Position numbers and translations under genes: made by a program. Of a DNA stretch of 64,000 bases, positions 36,909 through 45,452 are shown one piece after another (the first letter of the stretch is position 1; every line of letters begins with the position of its first letter). The DNA is from Paraburkholderia sp. BL21I4N1 (GTDB lineage: Bacteria > Pseudomonadota > Gammaproteobacteria > Burkholderiales > Burkholderiaceae). Location: positions 1,178,001 to 1,242,000 of the forward strand of contig NZ_PVEN01000001.1 in the NCBI RefSeq assembly GCF_002973525.1, given 5' to 3'. The notes under the pieces were generated by a model. The model was not told the DNA's origin. It was given only the letters and a program-made list of their open reading frames with translations, and made no database searches.

Positions 36909-37011
36909 TCGTTCGGCGCCGATCCGCTTTGGGATCGTCCTACTGCCGAACTTCACGTTGACGGCCTTCTCGGGATTCGTCGACCTGCTTCGACTCGCCA
37001 GCGATCGGCTA
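36898..37011 (+). pseudogene. N-terminal scrap of a GlxA/GbdR-type AraC regulator
   Basis: In a frame offset from the LysR gene, about 30 codons read IRFGIVLLPNFTLTAFSGFV then DLLRLASDR, the first strand and helix of the DJ-1/PfpI-like domain of GlxA-family AraC regulators, the group that includes GbdR and CdhR (betaine and carnitine control). After residue 37 the similarity stops and the frame ends at 37104 without an AraC domain. It looks like the truncated start of a regulator gene that once followed lysR, cut off by the junction to the rhamnose region. Short length limits certainty. Confidence 0.6.
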
Positions 37012-37058
37012 AATCGCCATATGCCCGATCCACTTTTGTTATCACCCCCTCCAATACT

Positions 37059-37076
37059 CGGATTGTTAGCACATCG
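37059..37076 (+). promoter_or_regulatory. Shared rhamnose-regulon motif, copy 1
   Basis: The 18-mer CGGATTG-N2-A-N4-ATCG overlaps the -35 box of the promoter below. The same 12 fixed positions recur at 42489-42506 with identical spacing and in the same position relative to a promoter. A regulator site is inferred. Confidence 0.55.
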
Positions 37077-37091
37077 CCCCGCTCGTATATT
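37063..37091 (+). promoter_or_regulatory. Predicted promoter of the SDR-MFS-rhmD-rhaDH operon
   Basis: TTGTTA (37063-37068), 17-bp spacer, TATATT (37086-37091). The -10 box matches 5 of 6 and the -35 box 4 of 6 positions. The predicted start near 37098 is about 78 bp before the SDR ATG. Confidence 0.65.
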
Positions 37092-37175
37092 GGCCGGACA
37101 GTGAGCAGCAAGCTCACCCAGCCCATGGATAAAAACACAATGGCAAGCCGCCCGGCTTGCCCCAGGAGCACAGCG

Positions 37176-37928
37176 ATGAATCGGATCGATCTGGAGGGAC
37201 GCGTGGTCGCCATTACCGGCGGCGCGCGTGGTATCGGCTACGCGGTGGCGCAACGGGCGCTGAACTCGGGCGCCTCCGTCGCGCTCTGGGACGTCGACGC
37301 GGACCGTCTCGCGCGCAGCCAGCGCGAGCTGAGCGAACTCGGCAAAGTCACCGCCGTCAGCGTCGAACTCACGCAGGAAGCTGCGGTCGCCGAAGCGGTC
37401 GCGCAAACCGTCGCCGCGCACGGCGCGATCGACGTGCTGATCAATTGCGCCGGCATCACCGGCGGCAACGGCGCGACGTGGGAACTGGCGCCCGACGTGT
37501 GGCGCCGCGTGATCGACGTCAACCTGATCGGCCCGTATCTCACCTGCCGCGCGGTCGTGCCGCAAATGCTCAAACAGGGCTATGGACGCATCGTCAATAT
37601 CGCCTCGGTGGCCGGCAAGGAAGGCAATCCCAACGCCTCCCATTACAGTGCTTCGAAGGCGGGCCTTATCGGCCTGACCAAATCGCTCGGCAAGGAACTC
37701 GCGACGAAGAACATTCTGGTCAACGCCGTCACGCCCGCCGCGGCCAAGACCGAAATCTTCGATTCGATGTCGCAACAACATATCGACTACATGCTGTCGA
37801 AGATTCCAATGAATCGTTTCCTGTTGCCGGAAGAAGCGGCCTCGCTGATTTTGTGGCTGTCGTCGGAAGACTGCGCGTTCAGCACGGGCTCGGTGTTCGA
37901 TCTGTCCGGCGGCCGCGCAACTTACTGA
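37176..37928 (+). CDS. SDR dehydrogenase, likely 2-keto-3-deoxy-L-rhamnonate 4-dehydrogenase
   Basis: A 250-residue short-chain dehydrogenase: NAD(P) motif TGGARGIGYAVAQ, the NxAG-like NCAGIT, Ser in NIASVAG and the YxxxK catalytic motif in HYSASKAGLIGL. It is the first gene of an operon with an MFS carrier, L-rhamnonate dehydratase and an L-rhamnose dehydrogenase. In the diketo-hydrolase variant of rhamnose catabolism an SDR oxidises 2-keto-3-deoxy-L-rhamnonate at C4, so this is the best guess. AGGAG lies 7 nt before the ATG at 37176; upstream in-frame starts lack a site. Other sugar-acid oxidations remain possible. Confidence 0.8.
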   Translation: MNRIDLEGRVVAITGGARGIGYAVAQRALNSGASVALWDVDADRLARSQRELSELGKVTAVSVELTQEAAVAEAVAQTVAAHGAIDVLINCAGITGGNGATWELAPDVWRRVIDVNLIGPYLTCRAVVPQMLKQGYGRIVNIASVAGKEGNPNASHYSASKAGLIGLTKSLGKELATKNILVNAVTPAAAKTEIFDSMSQQHIDYMLSKIPMNRFLLPEEAASLILWLSSEDCAFSTGSVFDLSGGRATY

Positions 37929-38033
37929 GCCGCTGCAGCGCAAGGCAGCAATCGCCGCATCCGTACGACCCGCCGCACTCAAGATAAAAGCGCGTAGCCG
38001 CCGCCCGCCGGCGAGCTTCGCGAAGGAGACGAC

Positions 38034-39362
38034 ATGGACCCGCAGGCGAACATTTCGCTGGAGGCGATCAACCGCAAGGTCATGCGCCGGCTGTTGCCGT
38101 TTCTCCTGCTGATGTACGTGCTGGCGTTTCTCGACCGCGCCAATATCGGTTTTGCACAGAAGGCGCTGCAACACGATACGGGTTTGTCGAACGCAGCGTT
38201 CGCGTTTGGCGCGGGCGTGTTCTTCGTCGGCTACGCGCTGTTCGAGGTGCCGAGCAATCTGCTGTTGCATCGCTTCGGCGCACGCGTCTGGATGTGTCGG
38301 ATCATGGTTACGTGGGGCCTCGTGTCAGCGTCGATGTGTCTGGCTAACACGGCCACCACGTTCTACGCGCTGCGCTTCCTGCTCGGCGTTGCCGAAGCGG
38401 GTTTTTTTCCTGGCGTGATCTATTACCTGACTCACTGGTTTCCGCAACGCGCGCGAGCGCGGGCCGTCGGCGTGTTTTATTTCGGTGCGCCGCTGGCGTT
38501 TATCTTCGGCGGTCCGTTGTCGGGCTCGCTGCTCGAATTGCATGGCGCGTGGGGTCTCGCCGGCTGGCAATGGCTCTTTCTGGTGGAAGGCGTATTGGCG
38601 TCGGCGGTGGGCGTGTGGGCGTTCTGGTATCTCGACAACCGTCCCGACGAAGCGCAATGGCTCGATCCGCAAGAGCGCGCCAGTCTGCGTGCAGCACTCG
38701 AAGACGATGCGCGCGCCGCGTCGGCGCATGGGCCGCATCGCATTCTCGCTGCGCTGGTGGATCGTCGCGTGTTGCTGCTGTCGGCGATCTATCTGCTGAT
38801 TCAGATGAGCGTGTATGGCGTGATCTTCTATCTGCCGCAACAGGTCGCCGCATTGCTCGGGACGACCGTCGGTTTGCGCGTGGGGCTCGTTGCCGCTTTG
38901 CCGTGGTTGTGCGCGTTGGCCGTCACCTGGTACGTGCCGCGACGCGCGGATCGCACAGGCGGACATCGGCGTTGGGCGGTTGCTCTGCTGGTGCTCGCCG
39001 GGCTCGGCATCGCCGCGTCGGGACTCGCGCATAACCCGGTGCTCGGGCTGATTGCCTTGTGTGGCGCGGCGAGTGGTTTCATCGCTGCGCAACCGCTGTT
39101 CTGGACGTTTCCGACTCGCACGCTCACGGGCGCCGCGGCTGCCGGCGGCATCGCGTTGATCAATTCGCTCGGCGGCCTCGGCGGTTTCTTCGCGCCGAGC
39201 TTGCGCACCGCGGCGGAACGCGCGTTTTCGTCGACGTCGGCGGGACTAGTGGTGCTGGGCGTGTCCAGTCTGCTCGCCGCGCTGCTGATCGGCACGCTGT
39301 TGCGCCGCGACGCGAGCGGAGCGAACGATTCCTTCCAAACCTTATTGCATCGCGCCCGCTAG
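38034..39362 (+). CDS. MFS transporter, anion:cation symporter (ACS) family, RhmT-like
   Basis: A 442-residue carrier with 12 predicted helices. The ACS signature is in the first half: LLMYVLAFLDRANIGFA, the long GVFFVGYALFEVPSNLLLHRFG block and LGVAEAGFFPGVIYYLTHWFP. The central loop is charged (DDARAASAHGP). E. coli RhmT, an ACS member beside rhmD, carries L-rhamnonate, which makes rhamnonate or a related sugar acid the most likely substrate here. GAAGGAGAC precedes the ATG. It sits between the SDR and rhmD in one operon. Confidence 0.87.
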   Translation: MDPQANISLEAINRKVMRRLLPFLLLMYVLAFLDRANIGFAQKALQHDTGLSNAAFAFGAGVFFVGYALFEVPSNLLLHRFGARVWMCRIMVTWGLVSASMCLANTATTFYALRFLLGVAEAGFFPGVIYYLTHWFPQRARARAVGVFYFGAPLAFIFGGPLSGSLLELHGAWGLAGWQWLFLVEGVLASAVGVWAFWYLDNRPDEAQWLDPQERASLRAALEDDARAASAHGPHRILAALVDRRVLLLSAIYLLIQMSVYGVIFYLPQQVAALLGTTVGLRVGLVAALPWLCALAVTWYVPRRADRTGGHRRWAVALLVLAGLGIAASGLAHNPVLGLIALCGAASGFIAAQPLFWTFPTRTLTGAAAAGGIALINSLGGLGGFFAPSLRTAAERAFSSTSAGLVVLGVSSLLAALLIGTLLRRDASGANDSFQTLLHRAR

Positions 39363-39413
39363 GCGCATTGTCGGCCGCTGCTTTGTCGACGCACTCATAA
39401 CGGAGCCTCTCTC

Positions 39414-40592
39414 ATGGCCATGCCCACTATCCGGCACGTGCGTGCCTTCACTGTTCGCGGCGGCGGAGCGGACTATCACGATCAACCCGGCGGACACTGG
39501 ATCGACGATCATATTTCCACGCCGATGGCGCGTTATCCGGAGTACCGGCAGAGCCGTCAGTCGTTCGGAATCAACGTGCTCGGCACACTGGTCGTGGAGA
39601 TCGAAGCCAGCGACGGCACGGTCGGCTTTGCGGTAACCACCGGCGGCGAGATCGGCGCGTTTATCGTCGAGAAACATCTCGCGCGTTTTCTCGAAGGGCA
39701 ACTCGTGACCGACATCGAGAAGATGTGGGACCAGATGTACTTCTCGACGTTGTATTACGGCCGCAAGGGTGTGGTGCTCAATACCATTTCAGGCGTCGAT
39801 CTCGCCCTGTGGGATCTGCTCGCGAAGGTGCGCAAGGAGCCGGTGTACCAACTATTGGGCGGCCCGGTTCGCGACGAACTCGTGTTCTATGCGACCGGCG
39901 CGCGTCCGGATCTCGCGAAGGAGATGGGTTTCATCGGCGGCAAGCTGCCGTTGCAACATGGACCCGCTGAAGGCGAGGCCGGCCTCAAAAAGAATCTCGA
40001 CAAACTTGCCGACATGCGCAGCCGCGTCGGCGACGACTTCTGGCTGATGTACGACTGCTGGATGAGCCTTGACGTGCCGTACGCAACGCGCTTCGCACAC
40101 GCGGCGCACGAGTACGGCCTGAAGTGGATCGAAGAAGCGCTGCCGCCCGACGACTACTGGGGTTACGCCGAACTGCGCCGCAACGTGCCGCGCGGCATGA
40201 TGGTGTCGACCGGCGAGCATGAAGCGACCCGGTGGGGTTTCCGCATGTTGCTGGAGATGCAATGCTGCGATCTGATTCAGCCTGATGTCGGCTGGTGCGG
40301 CGGCATGACCGAATTGATCAAGATTTCCGCACTGGCCGATGCTCACAATGTGATGGTCGTGCCGCACGGTTCGTCGGTGTACAGCTATCACTTCGTGGTC
40401 ACGCGGCACAACTCGCCGTTCGCCGAGTTTCTGATGATGGCGCCCGAAGCCGACGAAGTCGTGCCGATGTTCACGCCGCTGCTGCTCGACGAACCCGTGC
40501 CCGTGAATGGACGCATGAAAGTGCCGGACACACCGGGCTTTGGTGTGAGACTGAATCCGGAGTGCGCGCTGGTGCGGCCCTATCCGCGTTAA
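39414..40592 (+). CDS. rhmD: L-rhamnonate dehydratase
   Basis: A 392-residue enolase-superfamily acid-sugar dehydratase of the rhamnonate subgroup. It removes water from L-rhamnonate to give 2-keto-3-deoxy-L-rhamnonate with Mg2+. Recognised blocks include [21 protein letters not shown]-like [20 protein letters not shown], the metal-ligand segments [12 protein letters not shown] and [25 protein letters not shown], and the His base in [14 protein letters not shown]. The length matches the family (about 390-400). It is third in its operon. The assignment is well supported by sequence and by the adjacent rhamnose genes. Confidence 0.94.
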   Translation: MAMPTIRHVRAFTVRGGGADYHDQPGGHWIDDHISTPMARYPEYRQSRQSFGINVLGTLVVEIEASDGTVGFAVTTGGEIGAFIVEKHLARFLEGQLVTDIEKMWDQMYFSTLYYGRKGVVLNTISGVDLALWDLLAKVRKEPVYQLLGGPVRDELVFYATGARPDLAKEMGFIGGKLPLQHGPAEGEAGLKKNLDKLADMRSRVGDDFWLMYDCWMSLDVPYATRFAHAAHEYGLKWIEEALPPDDYWGYAELRRNVPRGMMVSTGEHEATRWGFRMLLEMQCCDLIQPDVGWCGGMTELIKISALADAHNVMVVPHGSSVYSYHFVVTRHNSPFAEFLMMAPEADEVVPMFTPLLLDEPVPVNGRMKVPDTPGFGVRLNPECALVRPYPR

Positions 40593-40631
40593 ACGCACAC
40601 CGTGTGCGCTGCGATCGAAAAGGAGAATGAC

Positions 40632-41414
40632 GTGCTGCTCAAGGACAAGGTCGTGATCGTCACCGGCGGTTCCAGAGGCATCGGCCGCGCGATAGCGGTT
40701 GCGTGCGCAACCGAAGGTGCGGACGTGGCGATCAACTACTGGGGCGATAACGACGCATCGTACGGACGCCGTTCGGCGGTCGCGGAGGTCGTCGAGGAAA
40801 TCGAGGCGCTCGGGCGGCGCGTGATCGCGATCGAGGGCAACGTCGCCGCGCGCGAAACCGGCCAGGAGCTGGTGCGTGATACGGTGGCGGCCTTCGGCAA
40901 AGTCGACGTGCTCGCCAGCAATGCCGGCATCTGTCCGTTTCACGCGTTTCTCGACATGCCGCCGGAGATTCTGGAGTCGACGGTCGCGGTCAATCTGAAT
41001 GGCGCGTTCTACGTCACGCAAGCCGCCGCGCAGCAGATGAAAGCGCAGGGCACGGGTGGCGCGATCGTCGCGACCAGTTCGATCAGCGCGCTGGTGGGCG
41101 GCGGTATGCAGACCCATTACACGCCGACCAAAGCCGGCGTGCATTCGCTGATGCAATCTTGCGCGGTGGCGTTGGGCCCGTACGGCATTCGCTGCAATTC
41201 GGTGATGCCCGGCACCATTGCCACCGACCTGAACTCCGAAGATCTCGCCGACGAAGCGAAGAAAGCCTATTTCGAAAAGCGCATTCCACTGGGCCGCCTA
41301 GGTCGCCCGGAAGACGTGGCCGATTGCGTGGTGTTCCTCGCCTCCGACCGCGCGCGCTACGTCACCGGCGCCGCGCTGCTGGTGGACGGCGGCCTGTTCG
41401 TCAACCTGCAATAA
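40632..41414 (+). CDS. L-rhamnose 1-dehydrogenase (SDR)
   Basis: A 260-residue SDR. The NAD(P) motif is VTGGSRGIGRAIAVAC; the insert NYWGDNDASYGRRSAVAEVVEEI is characteristic of bacterial L-rhamnose dehydrogenases. SNAGICPFHAFL, catalytic Ser in ATSSISALVGGG, and Tyr-x3-Lys in HYTPTKAGVHSL follow. It oxidises L-rhamnose to L-rhamnono-lactone in the first step of the non-phosphorylative pathway. The start is GTG at 40632 with AAGGAG 8 nt upstream. It is the last gene of the operon and is convergent with the LysR gene. Confidence 0.9.
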   Translation: MLLKDKVVIVTGGSRGIGRAIAVACATEGADVAINYWGDNDASYGRRSAVAEVVEEIEALGRRVIAIEGNVAARETGQELVRDTVAAFGKVDVLASNAGICPFHAFLDMPPEILESTVAVNLNGAFYVTQAAAQQMKAQGTGGAIVATSSISALVGGGMQTHYTPTKAGVHSLMQSCAVALGPYGIRCNSVMPGTIATDLNSEDLADEAKKAYFEKRIPLGRLGRPEDVADCVVFLASDRARYVTGAALLVDGGLFVNLQ

Positions 41415-41444
41415 CGCGCCGTGCCGATACCGATGCGACCGCCT

Positions 41445-42446
41445 TCAATTCACCGGAACCGAAACAGTTGCGGAGGGCGGCGCGGACGCGCTATCGACAT
41501 CATTGCGAGCGAGCTTGCGCGAGAAACCGCGCAGCAGATCAATGAAACGCAGCGCCGGTTCGGCGAGCGGTTCTTCCTTGCGCGTGAGAATACCGAACCC
41601 CGCCAGACTCTTGCCGATCTCGAGCGGCAACGCGACCAGCAGCTTGCCGCGCAAATGATCGCGCACTACCGACTCCGGCAGCATGGCCACCGCATCGTAA
41701 TTCTCGAGCAATTGCAGCGTCGCGAAGATCGACGCGCATTCGGTCAGGTTGACCGGTGTGGCCAGTCCCGCACGCGCGAGTTCTTCTTCGAACAGCACAC
41801 GCGCCGGGCTGGTAACCGGTTGCGCGACCCACGGCCAGTCGATCAACTCACTCAGCGTGATGCGCGCGCGCTCAGCCAGCGGATGCACCGCGCGCACCAC
41901 CAGCAGCAAGGTTTCGCGCGCCAGCGGCTCGAAACTGAAATCGTTGTGCTGGAGAGGATTGGTCAGACGCCCGAGCGCCAGATCCACTTCGCGGCGATGC
42001 AGCAATTGCACGACCTGGTCGCTGGTTTCGCCGAGAATCCGCACGTTCAGCAGCGGGCTTTCGGTTTTCAGCGCGGCGACCGACATGGCAAGCAGATCGG
42101 GCGCGGCACCCATGATCGCGCCGACGGTCAGCTGTCCGTGTCCGCCACGGCGTTTGACCTCGAGATCTTCGGCGAAGCGGGTCAACTCGGCCAGCGCGCG
42201 CCGCGCGTAAGCGAGCGTCACGACACCGAGCGGTGTGGGCGTCATGCCGCGCGCGTTGCGCTCGAACAGCAGAAAGCCGAACGCTTCCTCGATATCGCCG
42301 AGCATGCGGCTCGCGCTCGGCTGGGCGACGTTGATCGCCTCGGCGGCTTGATGGAGGTTGCGGGCGTCGTCGAGCGCGACGAGCAACGCGAGATGTTTGA
42401 ACTTGAGCCGATTGACGAGTGCGACGGCAGCGGAGTGTTGGCTCAT
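41445..42446 (-). CDS. LysR-family regulator of the rhamnose region (GbpR-like)
   Basis: A 333-residue LysR protein. Its N-terminal helix-turn-helix is in FKHLALLVALDDARNLHQAAEAI, then VAQPSASRMLGDIEEAFG. FLLFERNARGMTPTPLG precedes the linker helix. The order is that of the GalR/GbpR subgroup, which controls sugar-binding-protein genes in Rhizobiaceae and Burkholderiaceae. The effector domain begins LTVGAIMG. It is divergent from rhaM with 138 bp between, and convergent with the dehydrogenase operon. The likely role is control of both rhamnose operons. ATG at 42446 fits family length; an upstream TTG at 42488 is possible. Confidence 0.9.
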   Translation of the reverse strand: MSQHSAAVALVNRLKFKHLALLVALDDARNLHQAAEAINVAQPSASRMLGDIEEAFGFLLFERNARGMTPTPLGVVTLAYARRALAELTRFAEDLEVKRRGGHGQLTVGAIMGAAPDLLAMSVAALKTESPLLNVRILGETSDQVVQLLHRREVDLALGRLTNPLQHNDFSFEPLARETLLLVVRAVHPLAERARITLSELIDWPWVAQPVTSPARVLFEEELARAGLATPVNLTECASIFATLQLLENYDAVAMLPESVVRDHLRGKLLVALPLEIGKSLAGFGILTRKEEPLAEPALRFIDLLRGFSRKLARNDVDSASAPPSATVSVPVN

Positions 42447-42488
42447 GGCTCTGTGCGATTCGGTTTGTGGATCGCCCAATCCCAACAA

Positions 42489-42506
42489 CGGATTGAGATG
42501 CTATCG
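42489..42506 (+). promoter_or_regulatory. Shared rhamnose-regulon motif, copy 2
   Basis: Second occurrence of CGGATTG-N2-A-N4-ATCG, again overlapping the -35 box of a promoter and lying in the region between the LysR gene and rhaM. The match to copy 1 covers 12 of 18 positions, all with the same spacing. Confidence 0.55.
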
Positions 42507-42522
42507 ACGCAGGAATTATAGT
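42493..42522 (+). promoter_or_regulatory. Predicted promoter of the rhaM-lactonase-rhaTPQS operon
   Basis: TTGAGA (42493-42498, 5 of 6), 18-bp spacer, TATAGT (42517-42522, 5 of 6). The predicted start near 42529 is 56 bp before the rhaM ATG, which has GGGAG upstream. Confidence 0.65.
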
Positions 42523-42584
42523 CGCATCAGACGCTGGGCCGCATCGCCGGAAAAGCGCCCGAATACGATGGGAGACAAGCCGCA

Positions 42585-42914
42585 ATGGAGACAATCGCTT
42601 TCCGGATGGTGCTCAACCCCGGCATGCGCGAGGAATACGAACGACGTCATGCGCAAATCTGGCCCGAACTGGTTGACGCATTGCACAACGCCGGCGTGCG
42701 CGAGTACCGGATTTTCTTCGACGCGGACACGCATCACCTGTTCGCCATCCTCACGCGCACCTCGCATCACACCATGAACGACCTGCCGCAGCTCGACGTG
42801 ATGCGCAAATGGTGGGATTACATGGCCGACATCATGCAAACCGCGCCGGACCACACGCCGTTTCAACAGCCGCTCGAACCGGTCTTTCATCTGAACTCGC
42901 TGAGCTTGACGTGA
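42585..42914 (+). CDS. rhaM: L-rhamnose mutarotase
   Basis: A 109-residue RhaM/RhaU family protein that equilibrates alpha- and beta-L-rhamnose for the pathway enzymes. Family blocks FRMVLNPGMREEYERRHAQIWPEL, the His and Tyr in REYRIFFD, and WWDYMADIM are all present. The length is typical (about 104-110). It heads the second rhamnose operon, 61 bp before the lactonase start chosen here. Supports rhamnose rather than fucose as the substrate. Confidence 0.95.
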   Translation: METIAFRMVLNPGMREEYERRHAQIWPELVDALHNAGVREYRIFFDADTHHLFAILTRTSHHTMNDLPQLDVMRKWWDYMADIMQTAPDHTPFQQPLEPVFHLNSLSLT

Positions 42915-42975
42915 TCCGATGAACGCGCCTCTCTCAACAGGCTCGCCACGATCAACACCGCACGGAGAAACGCGC

Positions 42976-43869
42976 ATGCAGGTGGTCGATTCGCATATCC
43001 ATTTGTGGGATCTGAAAACGCATCGCTATCCATGGCTGGAGAACCCGGGCGTGTCGTTCGTCGGCGACGCGCGCGAGTTGAAACACGACTACCTGCTCGA
43101 CGATCTTCTAGGCGAAGCGGGCGACATCGAGGTGCTGAAAGTGGTGCACGTCGAGGCGAATCACGATCCCGCCGATCCGGTTGCAGAAACGCGCTGGTTG
43201 CAGTCCGTGGCGGACCACGCCGAATCGCGCGGCATGCCGAACGCGATCGTCGCCGCGGTGGATCTGTCCGCGCCGAATGCACCGGCGCTTCTCGAAGCGC
43301 ACGCGACATTCGCCAATACGCGCGGCATCCGCCAGATATTGAACGTGCACGACAACAAGCTGTTCGATTACGTCGGCCGTCATTACATGCGCGAACCGAG
43401 GTGGCGTGAGCACTTTGCGTTGCTGCGCCGTTACGACATGTCGTTCGATCTGCAACTGTATCCGTCACAGATGGAAGATGCAGCGGCACTGGCGCGCGCT
43501 CACAGCGACACACTCTTTATCGTCAACCATGCGGGCATGTTCGTGGATCGCGACAGCGTGGCCGGCTATCGCGCGTGGCGCGACGGCATGCGCCTGCTTG
43601 CCGGCTGCGGGAATATCGCCGTGAAGATCAGCGGACTGGCCATGTTCGATCACCAGTGGACCATTGAAAGTCTGCGGCCCTACGTGCTCGAAACGATCGA
43701 TACGTTCGGCGTGGAACGAGCCATGTTCGCGTCGAACTTTCCGGTCGACCGCCTGTTCGGTTCTTACGCGGATTTGTGGCACGCGTATGCGTCGATTGTC
43801 GACGGCGCGAGTGTCACGGAAAAAGAGGCGCTGTTTCGCCGCAATGCGGAACGTTGCTACCGCATTTAA
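42976..43869 (+). CDS. Amidohydrolase, likely L-rhamnono-1,4-lactonase
   Basis: A 297-residue metal-dependent hydrolase of the COG3618 amidohydrolase 2 family. It starts with the metal-binding [19 protein letters not shown] and continues with [28 protein letters not shown] and the late Asp/Asn region [17 protein letters not shown]. Members hydrolyse sugar lactones, and in this cluster the lactone formed by L-rhamnose dehydrogenase is the evident substrate. GGAG lies 8 nt before the ATG at 42976; an earlier in-frame ATG at 42919 lacks a site. It is between rhaM and the rhaTPQS importer. Confidence 0.87.
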   Translation: MQVVDSHIHLWDLKTHRYPWLENPGVSFVGDARELKHDYLLDDLLGEAGDIEVLKVVHVEANHDPADPVAETRWLQSVADHAESRGMPNAIVAAVDLSAPNAPALLEAHATFANTRGIRQILNVHDNKLFDYVGRHYMREPRWREHFALLRRYDMSFDLQLYPSQMEDAAALARAHSDTLFIVNHAGMFVDRDSVAGYRAWRDGMRLLAGCGNIAVKISGLAMFDHQWTIESLRPYVLETIDTFGVERAMFASNFPVDRLFGSYADLWHAYASIVDGASVTEKEALFRRNAERCYRI

Positions 43870-43922
43870 TGCATTCATTGCATACGGTGCGATCGGCTAG
43901 AGAAACAGGAAGGAGACACGCA

Positions 43923-45452
43923 GTGCAGCAATCCACATCCGCCGTGCCGAGGCTTGAATTGCGGCATGCAAGCAAATCGTTCGGCCGGGTCCGCGCACTC
44001 TCGGAAGGCGATCTCTCGCTGTGGCCCGGCGAAGTACATGCGTTGCTCGGAGAAAACGGCGCGGGCAAGTCGACACTCGTGAAAATTCTCGCCGGCGTGC
44101 ATCAGCCCGATACCGGCGAACTGCTGGTGGACGGCGTGGCGCGCCGCTTCGCGACGCCCGCCGAAGCACGCGACGCCGGACTCGCGGTGATCTATCAGGA
44201 GCCGACGCTGTTCTTCGATCTGTCGATCGCGGAGAACATCTTCATGGGACGGCAGCCGGTCGACCGAATCGGCCGCATTCAGTACGACGCCATGCGCCGC
44301 GAAGTGGATGGCCTGCTCGCGTCGCTCGGTGTCGATCTGCGCGCCGATCAACTGGTGCGCGGCCTGTCGATCGCGGATCAGCAGGTGATCGAAATCGCCA
44401 AGGCCTTGTCGCTGAACGCGAACGTGCTGATCATGGACGAACCCACGGCGGCCTTGTCGCTGCCTGAAGTGGAACGGCTCTTCGCGATCGTGCGCAAGCT
44501 GCGCGAGCGCGACGTGGCGATTCTGTTCATCACGCACCGGCTCGACGAGGTGTTCGCGCTGACGCAGCGCGTCACGATCATGCGCGACGGCGCCAAAGTG
44601 TTCGATGGGTTGACCGTCGATCTCAGCACGGAGTCGATCGTCGCGAAGATGGTCGGCCGCGATCTGGAGACGTTCTATCCGAAGGCCGAGCGGCCACCGG
44701 GCGAGGTGCGGCTATCGGTGCGCAAGCTCACGCGCGTGGGCGTATTCAAGGACATTTCGTTCGACGTGCGCGCGGGCGAGATCGTCGCGCTGGCCGGCCT
44801 AGTGGGGGCGGGCCGCAGCGAAGTGGCGCGGGCGATTTTCGGCATCGACCCGCTCGACTCAGGCGAGATCTATATTGCCGGCGAGCGTTTGACGGCGGGA
44901 CGGCCGGCCGCTGCGGTACGAGCGGGGCTTGCGCTGGTGCCGGAAGATCGCCGGCAACAAGGGTTGGCGCTGGAGTTGAGCATCGCCCGCAATGCGTCGA
45001 TGACGGTACTTGGGCGGCTCGTCAAACACGGCCTGATTTCGACGCGCAGCGAGACGCAGCTCGCCAATCAATGGGGCACGCGGCTGCGTCTCAAGGCGGG
45101 CGATCCGAACGCGCCGGTCGGCACGCTATCGGGCGGCAATCAGCAGAAGGTCGTGCTCGGCAAATGGCTGGCCACCGGCCCGAAAGTGCTCATCATCGAC
45201 GAACCCACGCGCGGCATCGACGTCGGCGCCAAAGCGGAGGTGTACAGCGCGCTAGCCGAACTGGTGCGCGACGGCATGGCCGTGCTGATGATTTCGAGCG
45301 AATTGCCGGAAGTGCTCGGCATGGCCGACCGCGTGCTGGTGATGCACGAAGGGCGGATCAGCGCGGACATAGCACGCGCCGAAGCCGACGAGGAACGCAT
45401 CATGGCGGCGGCACTCGGCCAACCGATTCCACCGTTGGGGAACGCAGCATGA
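43923..45452 (+). CDS. rhaT: L-rhamnose ABC transporter, ATP-binding subunit
   Basis: A 509-residue CUT2-type sugar ATPase with two ATPase domains. The N-terminal domain has an intact Walker A ([10 protein letters not shown]), signature [15 protein letters not shown] and Walker [12 protein letters not shown]. The C-terminal domain has the usual degenerate Walker [10 protein letters not shown], then [15 protein letters not shown] and [15 protein letters not shown]. It powers the RhaPQ channel. GGAAGGAG precedes the GTG at 43923; the frame is open earlier but overlaps the lactonase. It overlaps rhaP by ATGA. Substrate is assigned by context and by the RhaSTPQ-like order. Confidence 0.9.
   Translation: MQQSTSAVPRLELRHASKSFGRVRALSEGDLSLWPGEVHALLGENGAGKSTLVKILAGVHQPDTGELLVDGVARRFATPAEARDAGLAVIYQEPTLFFDLSIAENIFMGRQPVDRIGRIQYDAMRREVDGLLASLGVDLRADQLVRGLSIADQQVIEIAKALSLNANVLIMDEPTAALSLPEVERLFAIVRKLRERDVAILFITHRLDEVFALTQRVTIMRDGAKVFDGLTVDLSTESIVAKMVGRDLETFYPKAERPPGEVRLSVRKLTRVGVFKDISFDVRAGEIVALAGLVGAGRSEVARAIFGIDPLDSGEIYIAGERLTAGRPAAAVRAGLALVPEDRRQQGLALELSIARNASMTVLGRLVKHGLISTRSETQLANQWGTRLRLKAGDPNAPVGTLSGGNQQKVVLGKWLATGPKVLIIDEPTRGIDVGAKAEVYSALAELVRDGMAVLMISSELPEVLGMADRVLVMHEGRISADIARAEADEERIMAAALGQPIPPLGNAA

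Noticed and set aside
36243..38270. Long antisense open frame of more than 600 codons opposite lysR and the SDR
   Set aside because: Same GC-rich artefact; crosses a promoter and a gene boundary, with no recognisable domain.
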